Source of the DNA: Alphaproteobacteria bacterium
GTDB taxonomy: Bacteria > Pseudomonadota > Alphaproteobacteria > Caulobacterales > Aquidulcibacteraceae
Assembly: GCA_018969015.1 (NCBI GenBank)
Contig: JAGWZE010000018.1
Span: forward strand, 1-64,000
DNA: 64,000 bases
Direction: 5' to 3'
Shown here: piece after piece, positions 24,794 to 34,174 of the stretch
How positions within the stretch are numbered: position 1 is the stretch's first letter
Layout: each line of letters begins with the position of its first letter
Notes under the pieces: model-generated
What the model was told of the DNA's origin: nothing
Seen by the model: the letters and a program-made list of their open reading frames with translations, nothing else
Databases searched by the model: none
Program-made: the position numbers and the translations under genes

Positions 24794-25327
24794 ATGGCGA
24801 CCAATGCTCCGAACCCCAATTTTCGTCTCGAGACCCCCGAAGGCGACGACCGGCAGCGGCAGGTCTGCGGCACGTGCGGTTTCATCAACTACGTCAATCC
24901 GAAGATCGTGGTCGGCTCGGTCGTCACGCACGGCGACAAGATTCTCTTTTGCCGGCGCGCGATCGAGCCGCGTCGCGGGTTCTGGACCTTGCCCGCTGGG
25001 TTCATGGAGGAAGGCGAAACCGTGGAGGAGGGCGCGATGCGGGAGGCGCGCGAGGAGGCCTGCGCCACGATCGAGATCGACGGGCTCTTGGCGGTGTATT
25101 CGATCCCGCGCATCAGTCAGGTTCAGCTGATGTTCCGGGCCCGGCTCGTCGATTCGGCGGTTGCGCCGGGGCCGGAAAGTCTCGAGGTGGCGCTGCTCGG
25201 CTGGGACGAGATCCCGTGGAGCGAGCTCGCCTTTCCCTCGGTGAAGTGGGCGCTCGAGCAGCACCGCGCGATGCTGGCCGGCGCGACCGGCCCGTTCGGC
25301 AACCCGCCGGGAACCCTCTATCGCTGA
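24794..25327 (+). CDS. Nudix hydrolase with zinc-ribbon-like N-terminus
   Basis: 177 aa from ATG 24794; upstream in-frame ATGs add an unlikely head. A CxxC (Cys25, Cys28) followed by GFINYVNPK is the vestigial zinc ribbon seen in NudC-like and ADP-ribose pyrophosphatase-related proteins. The Nudix box runs from Gly69 with all catalytic glutamates ([16 protein letters not shown]), but the final conserved Gly is Cys90. Cleaves nucleoside-diphosphate-linked compounds; substrate unknown. Confidence 0.9.
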   Translation: MATNAPNPNFRLETPEGDDRQRQVCGTCGFINYVNPKIVVGSVVTHGDKILFCRRAIEPRRGFWTLPAGFMEEGETVEEGAMREAREEACATIEIDGLLAVYSIPRISQVQLMFRARLVDSAVAPGPESLEVALLGWDEIPWSELAFPSVKWALEQHRAMLAGATGPFGNPPGTLYR

Positions 25328-25371
25328 GCGACGGCGCCGCGCGCGCGTGCGTCTTGCGCGGCGGCGGTGCG

Positions 25372-26037
25372 TCACCGCGCCGCGTGATCCTCCGGCGCCG
25401 GCGCATCGGCCGACTCGTCGGTCTTGCCCATGTACTTCAACGTGATCGGCAGATTGGCGAGCAGGAACAAAAACGTGATCGGAATCACGCCGACGACTTT
25501 GAAGTTCGCCCAGAAGGCTTCGGTCTGCGTGCGCCAGATGAATTCATTCAGACCGGCCAGGAACACGTAGAACAGGCCCCAGCGCACGGCGAGGATCGTC
25601 CAGATCCGTTCGGGCAGCTCGAACGCGCTCTGGAACAGGAGCTTCCAGACGTTCCGCTTCACCAGCAGGCCGCCGAAAATCGCCGACGCGAACAACAGGT
25701 TGATGATGGTCGGCTTGATGTAGGCGAAGGTCGCGTCGTGCAGATAGAGCGTGAGCCCGCCGAACACGAGCACGATCACGGCGGTGACGAGCAGCATCGG
25801 CGGCGCGCGCTTCTGCACCAGGAACGCCCAGCCGAGCGCGATCGCGGTGGCGGCCATGAAGAGGCCGGTGGACCAGAAGATCGCGTTGGCCGGATCGGAG
25901 CGCCGGGCAAGGTTGTAGCTCACCATGAAGACGAGCGCCGGGCCGAGATCGACCGCGAGCTGACCCATCGGCGAGAGGCGGGGCGCGCTGCTCGCGGGCG
26001 CGTCGGGTTTGGGCGCGACGGTATCCTGGGCGGACAT
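25372..26037 (-). CDS. yciB: YciB/IspZ inner-membrane septation protein
   Basis: 221 aa. A polar 20-residue head then about five membrane helices; the D-x-x-P-x-x-x-F motif (DLGPALVFMVSYNL), KPTIINLLFA and NEFIWRTQTEAFWANFKV are characteristic. In E. coli YciB links cell elongation and division machinery. Longer than the usual 180 aa because of the head and an acidic tail. It follows ftsY with a 31-nt gap, the standard alphaproteobacterial position. Confidence 0.94.
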   Translation of the reverse strand: MSAQDTVAPKPDAPASSAPRLSPMGQLAVDLGPALVFMVSYNLARRSDPANAIFWSTGLFMAATAIALGWAFLVQKRAPPMLLVTAVIVLVFGGLTLYLHDATFAYIKPTIINLLFASAIFGGLLVKRNVWKLLFQSAFELPERIWTILAVRWGLFYVFLAGLNEFIWRTQTEAFWANFKVVGVIPITFLFLLANLPITLKYMGKTDESADAPAPEDHAAR

Positions 26038-26068
26038 GTGTGTTTTCTCCGCAGTCGAACGTAGCGCG

Positions 26069-27097
26069 TCAGGCCAGTCCGACGAGCGCGCGGGCGTAAG
26101 CGCGCGCATCAAATGGCTGTAGGTCCTCGGCGCTTTCGCCGACGCCGACGAAATGGATCGGGATCGCGTGGCGTTCGGCGATCGCGACGAGCACGCCGCC
26201 CTTCGCGGTGCCGTCGAGTTTGGTCATCACGAGGCCCGTCACGCCCGCCGCGCTGCGGAAGGCCTCCATCTGCGACAGGGCGTTCTGACCGACGGTGGCG
26301 TCGAGCACGAGGAGCGTCTCGTGCGGGGCGTCCTCGTCGACCTTGCGGATCGCACGCAGGATTTTCGCGAGCTCCGACATCAGCTCTTCGCGGTTCTGCA
26401 GCCGGCCTGCGGTGTCGATCAGGCAGACGTCGGCGTTCTGCGCGCGCGCGGCCTCCACGGCCTCGAACGCGACGCCGGCGGCGTCGGCGCCCTGGCCGCG
26501 GGCGATGAAGGCGGCGCCGGAGCGATCGGCCCACACCTTGAGCTGCTCGATGGCGGCGGCGCGGAAGGTGTCGGCGGCGCCCACGACCACACGCGCGCCG
26601 TTGCGCTGCAGCAGAGCGCAGAGCTTGCCGATGGTGGTCGTCTTGCCGGACCCGTTCACGCCGATCACCAGCACGACGCGCGGCCGCGGGCCGACGCTGA
26701 GATCGAGCGGGGCCTCGCGCGGGGCCATCAGCGTGGCGATCTCGTCGGCGAGGGCGGCCTTGATCTCGTCGTCGGTCGCTTCCTTGCCGAAGCGCTCCTT
26801 GGCGATGCCGGCGGTGATCTTGGCGGCGGCGGGAGCGCCCATGTCGGAACGGATCAGGAGCTCCTCGAGCTCTTCGAGCGCCTCGGCGTCGAGCTTGCGC
26901 TTGCCGAAGACGCCGGTGAGGCCGTCCGCGAGCTTTGCCGAGGATTTGGCGAGGCCGCCGAACAGGCGGCCGAACAGGCCGGGCTCCTTGGTTTCGGGAG
27001 CGGTCGCGGCGGCCGGCGCAGGTTCGGGGGCGGGCGTGGCGGCGGCGGTCTCGGACGGCGCGGCGCCGTCCTTCTTCTTCAGGAAACCCCAGATCAT
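26069..27097 (-). CDS. ftsY: Signal recognition particle receptor FtsY
   Basis: 342 aa. GTPase that docks SRP-ribosome complexes at the membrane. A short alanine/proline/glutamate-rich A domain (residues about 8-40) leads to the NG domain with P-loop GVNGSGKT (146-153), DTFRAAAIEQL, DTAGRLQ and TKLDGTAKGG. ATG overlaps the mtaB stop by 4 nt. Confidence 0.97.
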   Translation of the reverse strand: MIWGFLKKKDGAAPSETAAATPAPEPAPAAATAPETKEPGLFGRLFGGLAKSSAKLADGLTGVFGKRKLDAEALEELEELLIRSDMGAPAAAKITAGIAKERFGKEATDDEIKAALADEIATLMAPREAPLDLSVGPRPRVVLVIGVNGSGKTTTIGKLCALLQRNGARVVVGAADTFRAAAIEQLKVWADRSGAAFIARGQGADAAGVAFEAVEAARAQNADVCLIDTAGRLQNREELMSELAKILRAIRKVDEDAPHETLLVLDATVGQNALSQMEAFRSAAGVTGLVMTKLDGTAKGGVLVAIAERHAIPIHFVGVGESAEDLQPFDARAYARALVGLA

Positions 27098-28446
27098 GCC
27101 GCGCTCCCGCTCAGCGTTTCGCCGTCTTGGCTCTCGATCCGAACCCGGACGAACGCGCCGGCGGCGGCGCCGGGCGCCGAAACCGGCGTGAAATCCCGCA
27201 ACCGGCCCGCGCCGTCGCGCTCGGCGAGCATCACGGCCTCGCGGCCGATCCAGCCGTCGAGATGCGCGCGCAGGCGCTCGGCCCCCTTGGCGCGCAGACG
27301 CGCGGCGCGCGCCTTCACCACGGCGGGGGCGACCTGCGGCATGCGCGCGGCCGGCGTGCCCGTGCGCGGGCTGAAGGGAAAGACGTGCAGGAAGGCGAGG
27401 CCCGCCTCGTCGACGAAGGAAAGCATCGTTTCGAAGTGTGCGTCCGTCTCGGTCGGGAAGCCGGCGATGAGATCGGCGCCGAGCGCGATGTCGGGCCGGG
27501 CCGCGCGCAGCCGGGCGCAGAGCTCCAGCGCCTGCGCGCGCGCGTGGCGCCGCTTCATGCGCTTCAGGATCAGGTCGTCGCCATGCTGCAGGGACAGATG
27601 CAGATGCGGCGCGACGCGCGGCTCGCCGGTGACGAGCTCGAAGAGCTGGTCGTCCATCTCGATCACGTCGAGGGAGGAGAGGCGCAGCGAGGGCAGGTCC
27701 GGCACGAGCTTGAGGATGCGTGCGACGAGATTGCCGAGCTTCGGCGCGCCGGGGAGGTCCGCGCCCCAGCTCGTGAGGTCGACGCCCGTCAGCACCACTT
27801 CCGGGCAGCCGGAGGCGGCGAGGCGCGCGATCTGCTCGACGACGGCGCCGGCGGGCACCGAGCGCGAGTTCCCGCGGCCGTACGGGATGATGCAGAAGGT
27901 GCAGCGGTGGTCGCAGCCGTTCTGCACCTCGACATAGGCGCGGGTGCGTTCGGCGAAGCCGGCGATGAGGTGCGGCGCGGTTTCGCGCACGGCCATGATG
28001 TCGGCCACGCGCACGCGCGGGCCGCCGTCTGCGGGGGCGAAGGCGCGCGCAGTCATCTTCTCGGCGTTGCCGAGCACGCGGTCGACTTCGGGCATCGCGG
28101 CGAAGGCGGCGGGATCGATCTGGGCGGCGCAGCCGGTGACGATGATGGTGGCGTCGGGCCGGTCGCGGCGGGCGCGGCGGATGGTCTGGCGGGCCTGGCG
28201 CACGGCCTCGTTGGTGACGGCGCAGGTGTTGATGACGACCGCGCCCGTAAGCCCCGCTTCGGCGGCAAGATCACGCATCGCCTCGGACTCGTAGGCGTTC
28301 AGGCGACAGCCGAGCGTGATGATGTCGACGCCGTTCCGCGCCGCGCTCGCGCCGGCTTCGGCCACGGGCGCGCACGCGTCGTTCGCGTCCTGACACGGGG
28401 ACGCAGGATCGCTCGTGATGGGGGCGGCGTCGGGGGCCATGACCAC
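27094..28446 (-). CDS. mtaB: tRNA t6A37 methylthiotransferase MtaB
   Basis: 450 aa. Converts t6A37 to ms2t6A37 using two iron-sulphur clusters. The MTTase domain has Cys in LGCRLN, NTCAV and TGCAAQ; the radical SAM motif is CDHRCTFC (about residues 183-190). About 38 residues precede the conserved ITLGCRLN strand, longer than usual, so the true start may lie inside. Its substrate tRNA is also modified by TsaD, encoded 22 kb away. Confidence 0.95.
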   Translation of the reverse strand: MVMAPDAAPITSDPASPCQDANDACAPVAEAGASAARNGVDIITLGCRLNAYESEAMRDLAAEAGLTGAVVINTCAVTNEAVRQARQTIRRARRDRPDATIIVTGCAAQIDPAAFAAMPEVDRVLGNAEKMTARAFAPADGGPRVRVADIMAVRETAPHLIAGFAERTRAYVEVQNGCDHRCTFCIIPYGRGNSRSVPAGAVVEQIARLAASGCPEVVLTGVDLTSWGADLPGAPKLGNLVARILKLVPDLPSLRLSSLDVIEMDDQLFELVTGEPRVAPHLHLSLQHGDDLILKRMKRRHARAQALELCARLRAARPDIALGADLIAGFPTETDAHFETMLSFVDEAGLAFLHVFPFSPRTGTPAARMPQVAPAVVKARAARLRAKGAERLRAHLDGWIGREAVMLAERDGAGRLRDFTPVSAPGAAAGAFVRVRIESQDGETLSGSAA

Positions 28447-28494
28447 CCTGACGTGCGGGTGCGAAGGCGCGGCGTCAAGCGACGCCGCGGCGCC

Positions 28495-28887
28495 TCAGCC
28501 TTCGATCTTTTCGGCTTCGCCGCGCGGGCCGCCGGCGCGCTCGGTGATGCGGGCCGACTTGCCGCGACGATCGCGCAGGTAATAGAGCTTCGAACGGCGG
28601 ACTTCGCCGCGGCGCACGACGTCGATCGATTCGACGGTGGGGCCGTAGAGCGGGAACACGCGCTCGACGCCTTCGCCGAACGAGATCTTGCGGACCGTGA
28701 AGTTGGCGTTGAGACCGCCACCCGAGCGCGCGATGCAGACGCCTTCGTAGGCCTGGACGCGCTCGCGGTCGCCTTCCTTGATCTTCACGTTCACGCGCAG
28801 CGTGTCGCCCGGACGGAACTCCGGGATCGTCTTGCCGGCGGCGACGCGCGCCAGTTCTTCTTGTTCGAGTTTGGCGATCAGGTTCAT
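28495..28887 (-). CDS. rplS: 50S ribosomal protein L19
   Basis: 130 aa. Starts with [12 protein letters not shown] and contains the family-typical [13 protein letters not shown] and [14 protein letters not shown]. Length is slightly above E. coli because of a charged C-terminal tail. In the usual operon it follows trmD directly; here an M20 hydrolase gene and a palindromic repeat intervene. Confidence 0.98.
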   Translation of the reverse strand: MNLIAKLEQEELARVAAGKTIPEFRPGDTLRVNVKIKEGDRERVQAYEGVCIARSGGGLNANFTVRKISFGEGVERVFPLYGPTVESIDVVRRGEVRRSKLYYLRDRRGKSARITERAGGPRGEAEKIEG

Positions 28888-29015
28888 GGCAATAGCTCGC
28901 GCCCGGCGGAGGCCGCCAGACCCTGGAGAAATCGAGGAAGCGGGGCGTATACGCGAAGGGGCGGGGCTTGTCGAGGGGCGTGCGCCAAGTTGGCGGCGTG
29001 CTGCCGCCCATCCCT

Positions 29016-29182
29016 GCGTCATTCCGGGGCGGCCAACGGCCGAACCCGGAACCCAGGAGACGGAGCAGGCGGTTTCAGAGCCCGCATTCACGAGCGCTTG
29101 TTTGTCTGGCGCTTGCGCTGCGCCCCTGGGTTCCGGGTTCCGGGTTCCGGGTTCGCGCGTGCCGCGCGCCCCGGAATGACGC
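29016..29182. repeat. Palindromic repeat family A, copy 1
   Basis: Bounded by perfect inverted ends GCGTCATTCCGGGG and its complement. Each arm continues with a variable small stem and the unit GAACCCGGAACCCAGG or its complement. The right arm carries tandem GGTTCC units (about 29127-29150). Between the arms lie about 60 unpaired bases. Other copies are at 59919-60057 and 61937-61977. It separates the M20 gene from rplS. Confidence 0.85.
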
Positions 29183-29198
29183 AAGGGTGAGCGAATGC

Positions 29199-30524
29199 TT
29201 ACTTTCCCAAAAACGCTTTCGCCGCCGTCACATAGCCCTCGACGGCGCCGCGCACGGCCGGCTCCGGCTTGATGATGAACAGCGGCGAGTGGTGGGGCGG
29301 GGCCTTGGAGAGGTCGTCCGTCACCGAGCCACCCACCCTGAACCAGACCGTCTTCACCGAGCCCCATTCCGGCGCTCCATAATAAGCGAAATCCTCGGCA
29401 TTCATCCCCGGGCGCGGGACCTGCGACATCCGTCCCTCGCCGAACGCCCGGATCAGGGCATCGCGCACTTTCGCCGCCGATGCGGGGTCATTGAGATTGG
29501 ACGGCGCGGCTTCGGACGTGGCCGTCACGACCGGCATGCGATCGCCCGGCACGCCATAGGCCCGCGCGACACCCTCCGCCACGCGCTTGATCCCGTCGAG
29601 CAATTGCGTGCGCACCTCGGGGCTGTCGGCGCGGACGGTGAGCTGCATCGTCACGGTTTCCGGGATGACGTTGCGCTTGGTCCCGCCCTGGATGACGCCG
29701 ACGGTGACGATGCCCGGCTGCAGCGGATCGATCGTGCGCGACACCAGCGTCTGCAGCGCCATGACGATGTTCGACGCGACCACGATCGGATCGATCGCTT
29801 TTTGCGGCACGGCGCCGTGCCCGCCCACGCCCTTGACCAGGATATCGATGCTGTCAGCACTCGAGCTGGCGACGCGGTCCTCTACACGGAACCTGCCCGG
29901 CTCCATGCCGCTGGTGACGTGGATGCCGAGCGCGATGTCCGGCTTGGGGAAACGGGAATAGAGCCCGTCCTTGAGCATCGCGAGCGCGCCGCCAAATCGC
30001 TCTTCGGCCGGTTGGAAGACGAACACGACCGTGCCGCGCCAGCTGCGTTTGTCGGCAACGAGCCGGCGCGCCGCGCCGACGAGCGCCGTCATGTGCACGT
30101 CGTGCCCGCAGGCGTGCATCACGGGCATCTCGACGCCGTCGGCGTCGATCTGGCGGACCTTGGATTGGTAGGGCAGGCCATTGCGCTCCTCGATCGGCAA
30201 CGCGTCCATCTCGGCGCGCAGCATCACGGTCGGCCCGGCGCCGTTGCGCAGGACGCCAACGACGCCCGTGCCGCCAACCTTCTCGGTCACCTCGATGCCC
30301 ATGTCCTTCAGCTCTTTGGCGAGGCGGGCGGCCGTCCGGGTCTCCCGGAAAGACAGTTCAGGATGGGCGTGCAGGTCCTCGAACAGCGATTTCAGATTGG
30401 CTTGATAGTCTTTCGCGACAGCCGCGCTGAGCGCGTCGCCGCTCGCGGACCGGGCCAGCGCCGGCGTGCCGCCGCCCACCGCCAGAATTGCAGACAATGC
30501 CAATACGGGTCGCCGGATTTCCAT
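29199..30524 (-). CDS. M20-family amidohydrolase, secreted
   Basis: 441 aa from ATG 30524. A signal peptide (ending ALA about residue 24) precedes an M20/aminoacylase-type dinuclear metallohydrolase: HPELSFRE, the metal motif [16 protein letters not shown], and the [13 protein letters not shown] dimerisation-domain His. Likely a periplasmic hydrolase of N-acyl amino acids or similar amides. It sits, in the same direction, between trmD and rplS, where most relatives have no gene. Confidence 0.93.
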   Translation of the reverse strand: MEIRRPVLALSAILAVGGGTPALARSASGDALSAAVAKDYQANLKSLFEDLHAHPELSFRETRTAARLAKELKDMGIEVTEKVGGTGVVGVLRNGAGPTVMLRAEMDALPIEERNGLPYQSKVRQIDADGVEMPVMHACGHDVHMTALVGAARRLVADKRSWRGTVVFVFQPAEERFGGALAMLKDGLYSRFPKPDIALGIHVTSGMEPGRFRVEDRVASSSADSIDILVKGVGGHGAVPQKAIDPIVVASNIVMALQTLVSRTIDPLQPGIVTVGVIQGGTKRNVIPETVTMQLTVRADSPEVRTQLLDGIKRVAEGVARAYGVPGDRMPVVTATSEAAPSNLNDPASAAKVRDALIRAFGEGRMSQVPRPGMNAEDFAYYGAPEWGSVKTVWFRVGGSVTDDLSKAPPHHSPLFIIKPEPAVRGAVEGYVTAAKAFLGK

Positions 30525-30583
30525 GGCTGTGACTCCCCCGCGCCGCAGTGCGCGGCGAGCAAGCCCGGCCGCGGAGGGATCCG

Positions 30584-31282
30584 TCAATCGGTCTGGCCCG
30601 GACCATCGCCCAGATCGGGCCGCCGCGTGCGCGTGAGGCGTTCGCGCTGGGCTCGACGCCACGCCGCCACCTTCGCATGGTCGCCGGAGAGGAGAACCTC
30701 CGGAATATCCCGACCCTCGAACGTCCGCGGACGCGTGTAGTGCGGATGCTCGAGCAGCCCGTCGCTGAAGCTTTCCTCGGCGATGCTCTCCGCATTGCCG
30801 AGCACGCCCGGGAGAAGCCGCGTCACGGCCTCCAGGATGAGCAGCGCCGCGACCTCGCCGCCCGCCAGAACGGCGTCCCCGACGCACACCTCCTGGAGCC
30901 CGCGCGCCTCGATCACGCGCTCGTCCAGCCCTTCGAAGCGGCCGCACAGAAGGATGAGTCCCGGCCCGTTCGCCCAGTCCTGCGCCATGGCCTGGGTGAA
31001 GGGGCGCCCGCGCGGGGACGGGTAGAGGATCGGCCGCCCGCCCCGGTCGATGGAATCGATCGCCGCCGCCGTCACGTCCGCGCGCAGCACGAGGCCCGCG
31101 CCGCCGCCGGCAGGGGCGTCATCGACCTTGCGGTGTGGGCCCTCGCCGAACGCGCGCAGGTCGATGGTTTCGAGCGTCCAGAGCCCGCGGTCGAGACCGC
31201 GGCCGATCACGGAGAGGCCGAGCGTTCCAGGGAAGGCTTCGGGGAAGAGCGTGATGACCGTGGCGGCGAAGGGGGCGCTCAT
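30584..31282 (-). CDS. trmD: tRNA (guanine-37-N1)-methyltransferase
   Basis: 232 aa. SPOUT-class methyltransferase making m1G37, which prevents frameshifting. The knot region SPRGRPFTQAMAQ, GRFEGLDERV and the YVLSGGE-like GDAVLAGGEVAAL are present, with the C-terminal DNA/tRNA-binding helices. Start overlaps the rimM stop by 1 nt (TGATG). Confidence 0.97.
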   Translation of the reverse strand: MSAPFAATVITLFPEAFPGTLGLSVIGRGLDRGLWTLETIDLRAFGEGPHRKVDDAPAGGGAGLVLRADVTAAAIDSIDRGGRPILYPSPRGRPFTQAMAQDWANGPGLILLCGRFEGLDERVIEARGLQEVCVGDAVLAGGEVAALLILEAVTRLLPGVLGNAESIAEESFSDGLLEHPHYTRPRTFEGRDIPEVLLSGDHAKVAAWRRAQRERLTRTRRPDLGDGPGQTD

Positions 31283-31965
31283 CAGTCGCCGCCGCTGCCG
31301 CCGCCGTCGCCGCCCGCCTCGGCCCCGCTGGAGTCCGTGGCGCTCGTGTCGGCGCCCTCGTGCTCGGGGGCGTCCTCGTCCGGCGCGTCGTCATCGGCGC
31401 CGCCGCCGTCACCTTCGGCTTCGCCCGCTTCGATGTCGTCGTCGTCATCGGCCGCCGGCGGTGGAACCGCGACGATGCGGCGGGCCTTCACGTCGACGAC
31501 CGGCGCCGCTGCGCGCGTGAACGGGAGGAACTGCGTCTTGCCGTCGGCGCCGCGGACGGCGAGCAGATCGCCGGCGCCGAAATCGTGGACCGCGAGAACC
31601 TCGCCGAGCGGAGTCCCGTCGAGGGCTTCGACGCGGCAGCCGATCAGGTCGACGTGGTAGAATTCGTCGTCGTCCGGAGGCGGAAGATCGGCGCGCGCGA
31701 CGTGCAGTGCGGTGTTGCGCAACGCCTCGGCCTGTTCGCGTGTCGTCACTTCCGGCGCCGTGACGGCGAGGCCGTCCTTGATCGGGCGCCAGCGCTTGGG
31801 CGTCAGGACGACACGGCCGGCGGCGTCACGGAGCGGGCCGTAGGAGACCACGCCCGTGACGTCCGACGTGAAGCTGCGCACGCGCACTTCGCCGTGCACG
31901 CCGAAGGCGCCGGCGATAGCGCCGACGACGACGAGGTCGCGGCCGGGCGGCGGTGTTTCAGCCAT
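31282..31965 (-). CDS. rimM: 16S rRNA processing protein RimM with acidic tail
   Basis: 227 aa, versus about 170 for the family. Residues 1-90 are the RimM N-domain (GAIAGAFGVHGEVRVRSFT) and about 95-170 the PRC-barrel (YHVDLIGCRVEALDGTPLGEV). From about residue 172 to the end is a tail of aspartate, glutamate, glycine, alanine and serine that has no known counterpart in the core family. RimM binds S19 and helps 30S maturation. Confidence 0.95.
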   Translation of the reverse strand: MAETPPPGRDLVVVGAIAGAFGVHGEVRVRSFTSDVTGVVSYGPLRDAAGRVVLTPKRWRPIKDGLAVTAPEVTTREQAEALRNTALHVARADLPPPDDDEFYHVDLIGCRVEALDGTPLGEVLAVHDFGAGDLLAVRGADGKTQFLPFTRAAAPVVDVKARRIVAVPPPAADDDDDIEAGEAEGDGGGADDDAPDEDAPEHEGADTSATDSSGAEAGGDGGGSGGD

Positions 31966-31976
31966 GCATCAGGCTC

Positions 31977-32071
31977 CGTCATCCTCGACCGAGCGGAGCG
32001 AGGTCGGGGATCCAGCGGGCGCAGCGCCGCTTCTGGATCCCCGTCGCGCCGTTGGCGCGCCGAGGATGACG
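31977..32071. repeat. Palindromic repeat family B, copy 1
   Basis: Perfect inverted ends CGTCATCCTCG and its complement, with an inner inverted pair around GGGGATCCAG and CTGGATCCCC, fill the whole rpsP-rimM gap. The left arm contains CGAGCGGAGCGAGGTCGGGG. The second copy is at 52859-52960. RNA from either strand would fold into a long hairpin. Confidence 0.88.
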
Positions 32072-32086
32072 CAGATCAACGATGCC

Positions 32087-32437
32087 TCACTCGGCCGGCG
32101 CCGCAGCCTTTTCGGCCTTTTCCTTGGCGCGCTCGGTCATTTTCTTGCCGGGCACGGCCTTTTCCGGGTTGTTGCGCGCGTCGCGCTTCACGAGGCCGGC
32201 CTGCGCGAGCATGCGGGCGACGCGGTCCGTCGGTTGCGCGCCCTTGGCGAGCCAGTCCTGCACGCGCTCGACCTTCAGCACGACGCGCTTTTCGGCGTCG
32301 CCCGGCAGCGTCGGCGAATAGGTGCCGATCTTCTCGATGAAGCGGCCGTCGCGCGGGGAGCGGCTGTCGGCGACGACGATCGAATAGAAGGGCTCTTTCT
32401 TCTTGCCGCCGCGCGACAGACGGATTTTCAGGGACAT
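32087..32437 (-). CDS. rpsP: 30S ribosomal protein S16
   Basis: 116 aa. [30 protein letters not shown] is the family N-terminus (given here in part: [17 protein letters not shown]). A lysine/alanine-rich tail extends the usual 80-residue core. Lies between ffh and rimM in the standard order. Confidence 0.97.
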   Translation of the reverse strand: MSLKIRLSRGGKKKEPFYSIVVADSRSPRDGRFIEKIGTYSPTLPGDAEKRVVLKVERVQDWLAKGAQPTDRVARMLAQAGLVKRDARNNPEKAVPGKKMTERAKEKAEKAAAPAE

Positions 32438-32466
32438 GCTGTTCTCCTTTGAACGGTGTTTGGGAG

Positions 32467-33984
32467 TTACTTCTTGTCTTTCGCGCCCGGAAGACCGGGC
32501 AGGCCGGGAAGGCCAGGCAGGCCGCCGCCAGCGCCCGGAAGTCCGGGCAAAGCGGGGCCGCCGCCGCCGAGGCCGGGCAGCTTGCCGCCGCCCAGCGCCT
32601 TCAATTGCTCCGGGCTCGGCATTCTCCCGCCGCCCGGCATGCCAGGCATGTTCGGCATCATGCCGCCGAACGGGTTCTTGCCCTTGCCCATCGACTTGAC
32701 CATGTCGGCCATGCCGCGGTGCATCTTGAGGACCTTGTTCACTTCCGCGACGTCGACGCCGGCGCCCTTGGCGATGCGGCGACGGCGCGAGGCGTTGAGA
32801 AGATCCGGTTTCTGACGTTCCGCTTTCGTCATCGAGCGGATCACGGCGATCTGCCGGCGGATGATCTTGTCGTCGAGGTTCGCGTCGGCGATCTGGCCCT
32901 TGAGCTTCTGCACGCCGGGCAGCATGCCCATGATGCCCTTCATGCCGCCGAGCGTGAGCACCTGACCGAGCTGGTTGGCCATGTCGTCCAGGTCGAACTG
33001 ACCTTTCGCGAGCTTCTTGGCCATTTTCTCGGCCTGGTCGCGATCGATCGTCTCGACGGCCTTCTCGACGAGGCTGACGACGTCGCCCTGGCCGAGGATG
33101 CGGCCGGCGACGCGCCGGGCGTCGAACACTTCGAGGCCTTCCGGCTTTTCGCCCACGCCGAGGAACTTGATCGGCAGGCCGGTGACCGCGCGCATCGAGA
33201 GCGCGGCGCCGCCGCGGCCGTCGCCGTCAGCGCGGGTGAGGACGAGGCCGGTGAGGGCGAGGCGTTCGTGGAAGCGTCGCGCGGTCTCGACGGCGTCCTG
33301 GCCGGTCAAGCTGTCGGCGACCAGCAGGATCTCGCCGGGCTTGGCGATGGCGGCGACCTCGGCGGCCTCCGTCATCATCTGCTCGTCGAGGGTGGTGCGG
33401 CCGGCGGTGTCGAGGATGAGGACGTCGTAGCCGCCGAGGCGCGCGGCCTGCAGCGCGCGGCGGGTGATGTCCGGCGGGGCCTGGCCGGGCATGATCGGCA
33501 GCGTGTCGACGCCGATCGTGCGGCCCAGCACGGCCAGCTGCTCCATGGCGGCGGGACGGCGCACGTCCAGCGAGGCCATCAGCACCTTCTTGCGGTCGCT
33601 CTTGGTGAGCCGCAGGCCGAGCTTGCCGGTCGTGGTGGTTTTGCCGGAGCCCTGGAGGCCGGCCATCATGATGACGTTGGGCGGTTCGCCGGCGATGCGC
33701 AGGCCTTGGGGCTCGCCATCGCCGCCCAGGGTTTCGACCAGCTGGTCGTAGACGATCTTGATGATCTGCTGGCCGGGCGTGACCGAGCGGATGACCGCTT
33801 CGCCGACGGCCGCCTCGCGCACCTTGGCGATGAAGTCCTTGGCGACCGGCAGCGCGACGTCGGCCTCGAGCAGGGCGACCCGCACCTCGCGCAGGGCGGA
33901 GTCGACGTCCTTCTCGGAGAGCGCGCCACGACCGGTCAGCCGGTCGAAGACGCCCGTCAGCCGTTCGGTCAGCGTATCGAACAT
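32467..33984 (-). CDS. ffh: Signal recognition particle protein Ffh
   Basis: 505 aa. GTPase that binds signal sequences and 4.5S RNA. N domain, G domain with P-loop GLQGSGKT (109-116), [22 protein letters not shown], and a methionine-rich M domain (about residues 330-450) followed by an unusual glycine/proline/leucine-rich tail. The first gene of the leftward ribosomal/tRNA-modification operon; divergent from the histidine kinase. Confidence 0.97.
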   Translation of the reverse strand: MFDTLTERLTGVFDRLTGRGALSEKDVDSALREVRVALLEADVALPVAKDFIAKVREAAVGEAVIRSVTPGQQIIKIVYDQLVETLGGDGEPQGLRIAGEPPNVIMMAGLQGSGKTTTTGKLGLRLTKSDRKKVLMASLDVRRPAAMEQLAVLGRTIGVDTLPIMPGQAPPDITRRALQAARLGGYDVLILDTAGRTTLDEQMMTEAAEVAAIAKPGEILLVADSLTGQDAVETARRFHERLALTGLVLTRADGDGRGGAALSMRAVTGLPIKFLGVGEKPEGLEVFDARRVAGRILGQGDVVSLVEKAVETIDRDQAEKMAKKLAKGQFDLDDMANQLGQVLTLGGMKGIMGMLPGVQKLKGQIADANLDDKIIRRQIAVIRSMTKAERQKPDLLNASRRRRIAKGAGVDVAEVNKVLKMHRGMADMVKSMGKGKNPFGGMMPNMPGMPGGGRMPSPEQLKALGGGKLPGLGGGGPALPGLPGAGGGLPGLPGLPGLPGAKDKK

Positions 33985-34174
33985 CGCCGCTCCACGCCGC
34001 GGCTGGACCGGTTGGTCATTACAGCCGCCAAAACGAAATGCCCCGCCGGACGATCACGTCGGGCGGGGGTGTCGCTCAAAACGAGCGACGGACCCTGGTT
34101 TTTACGCGCCGGGCCCGGCCGCGTCAACGCGAGGGGCAACCAAGGTTTAAGTGCAGCCGGCTTAACCTTACGCG

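Noticed and set aside
28495-29367. A 290-codon frame including rplS and the repeat
   Set aside because: The frame continues through the palindromic repeat only by chance; the L19 start with MNLIAKLEQ is clear at 28887.
34143-34168. CtrA binding site (TTAA-N7-TTAA)
   Set aside because: The two TTAA words are 11 bp apart, not 7; a weak inverted repeat around them is noted but not called.
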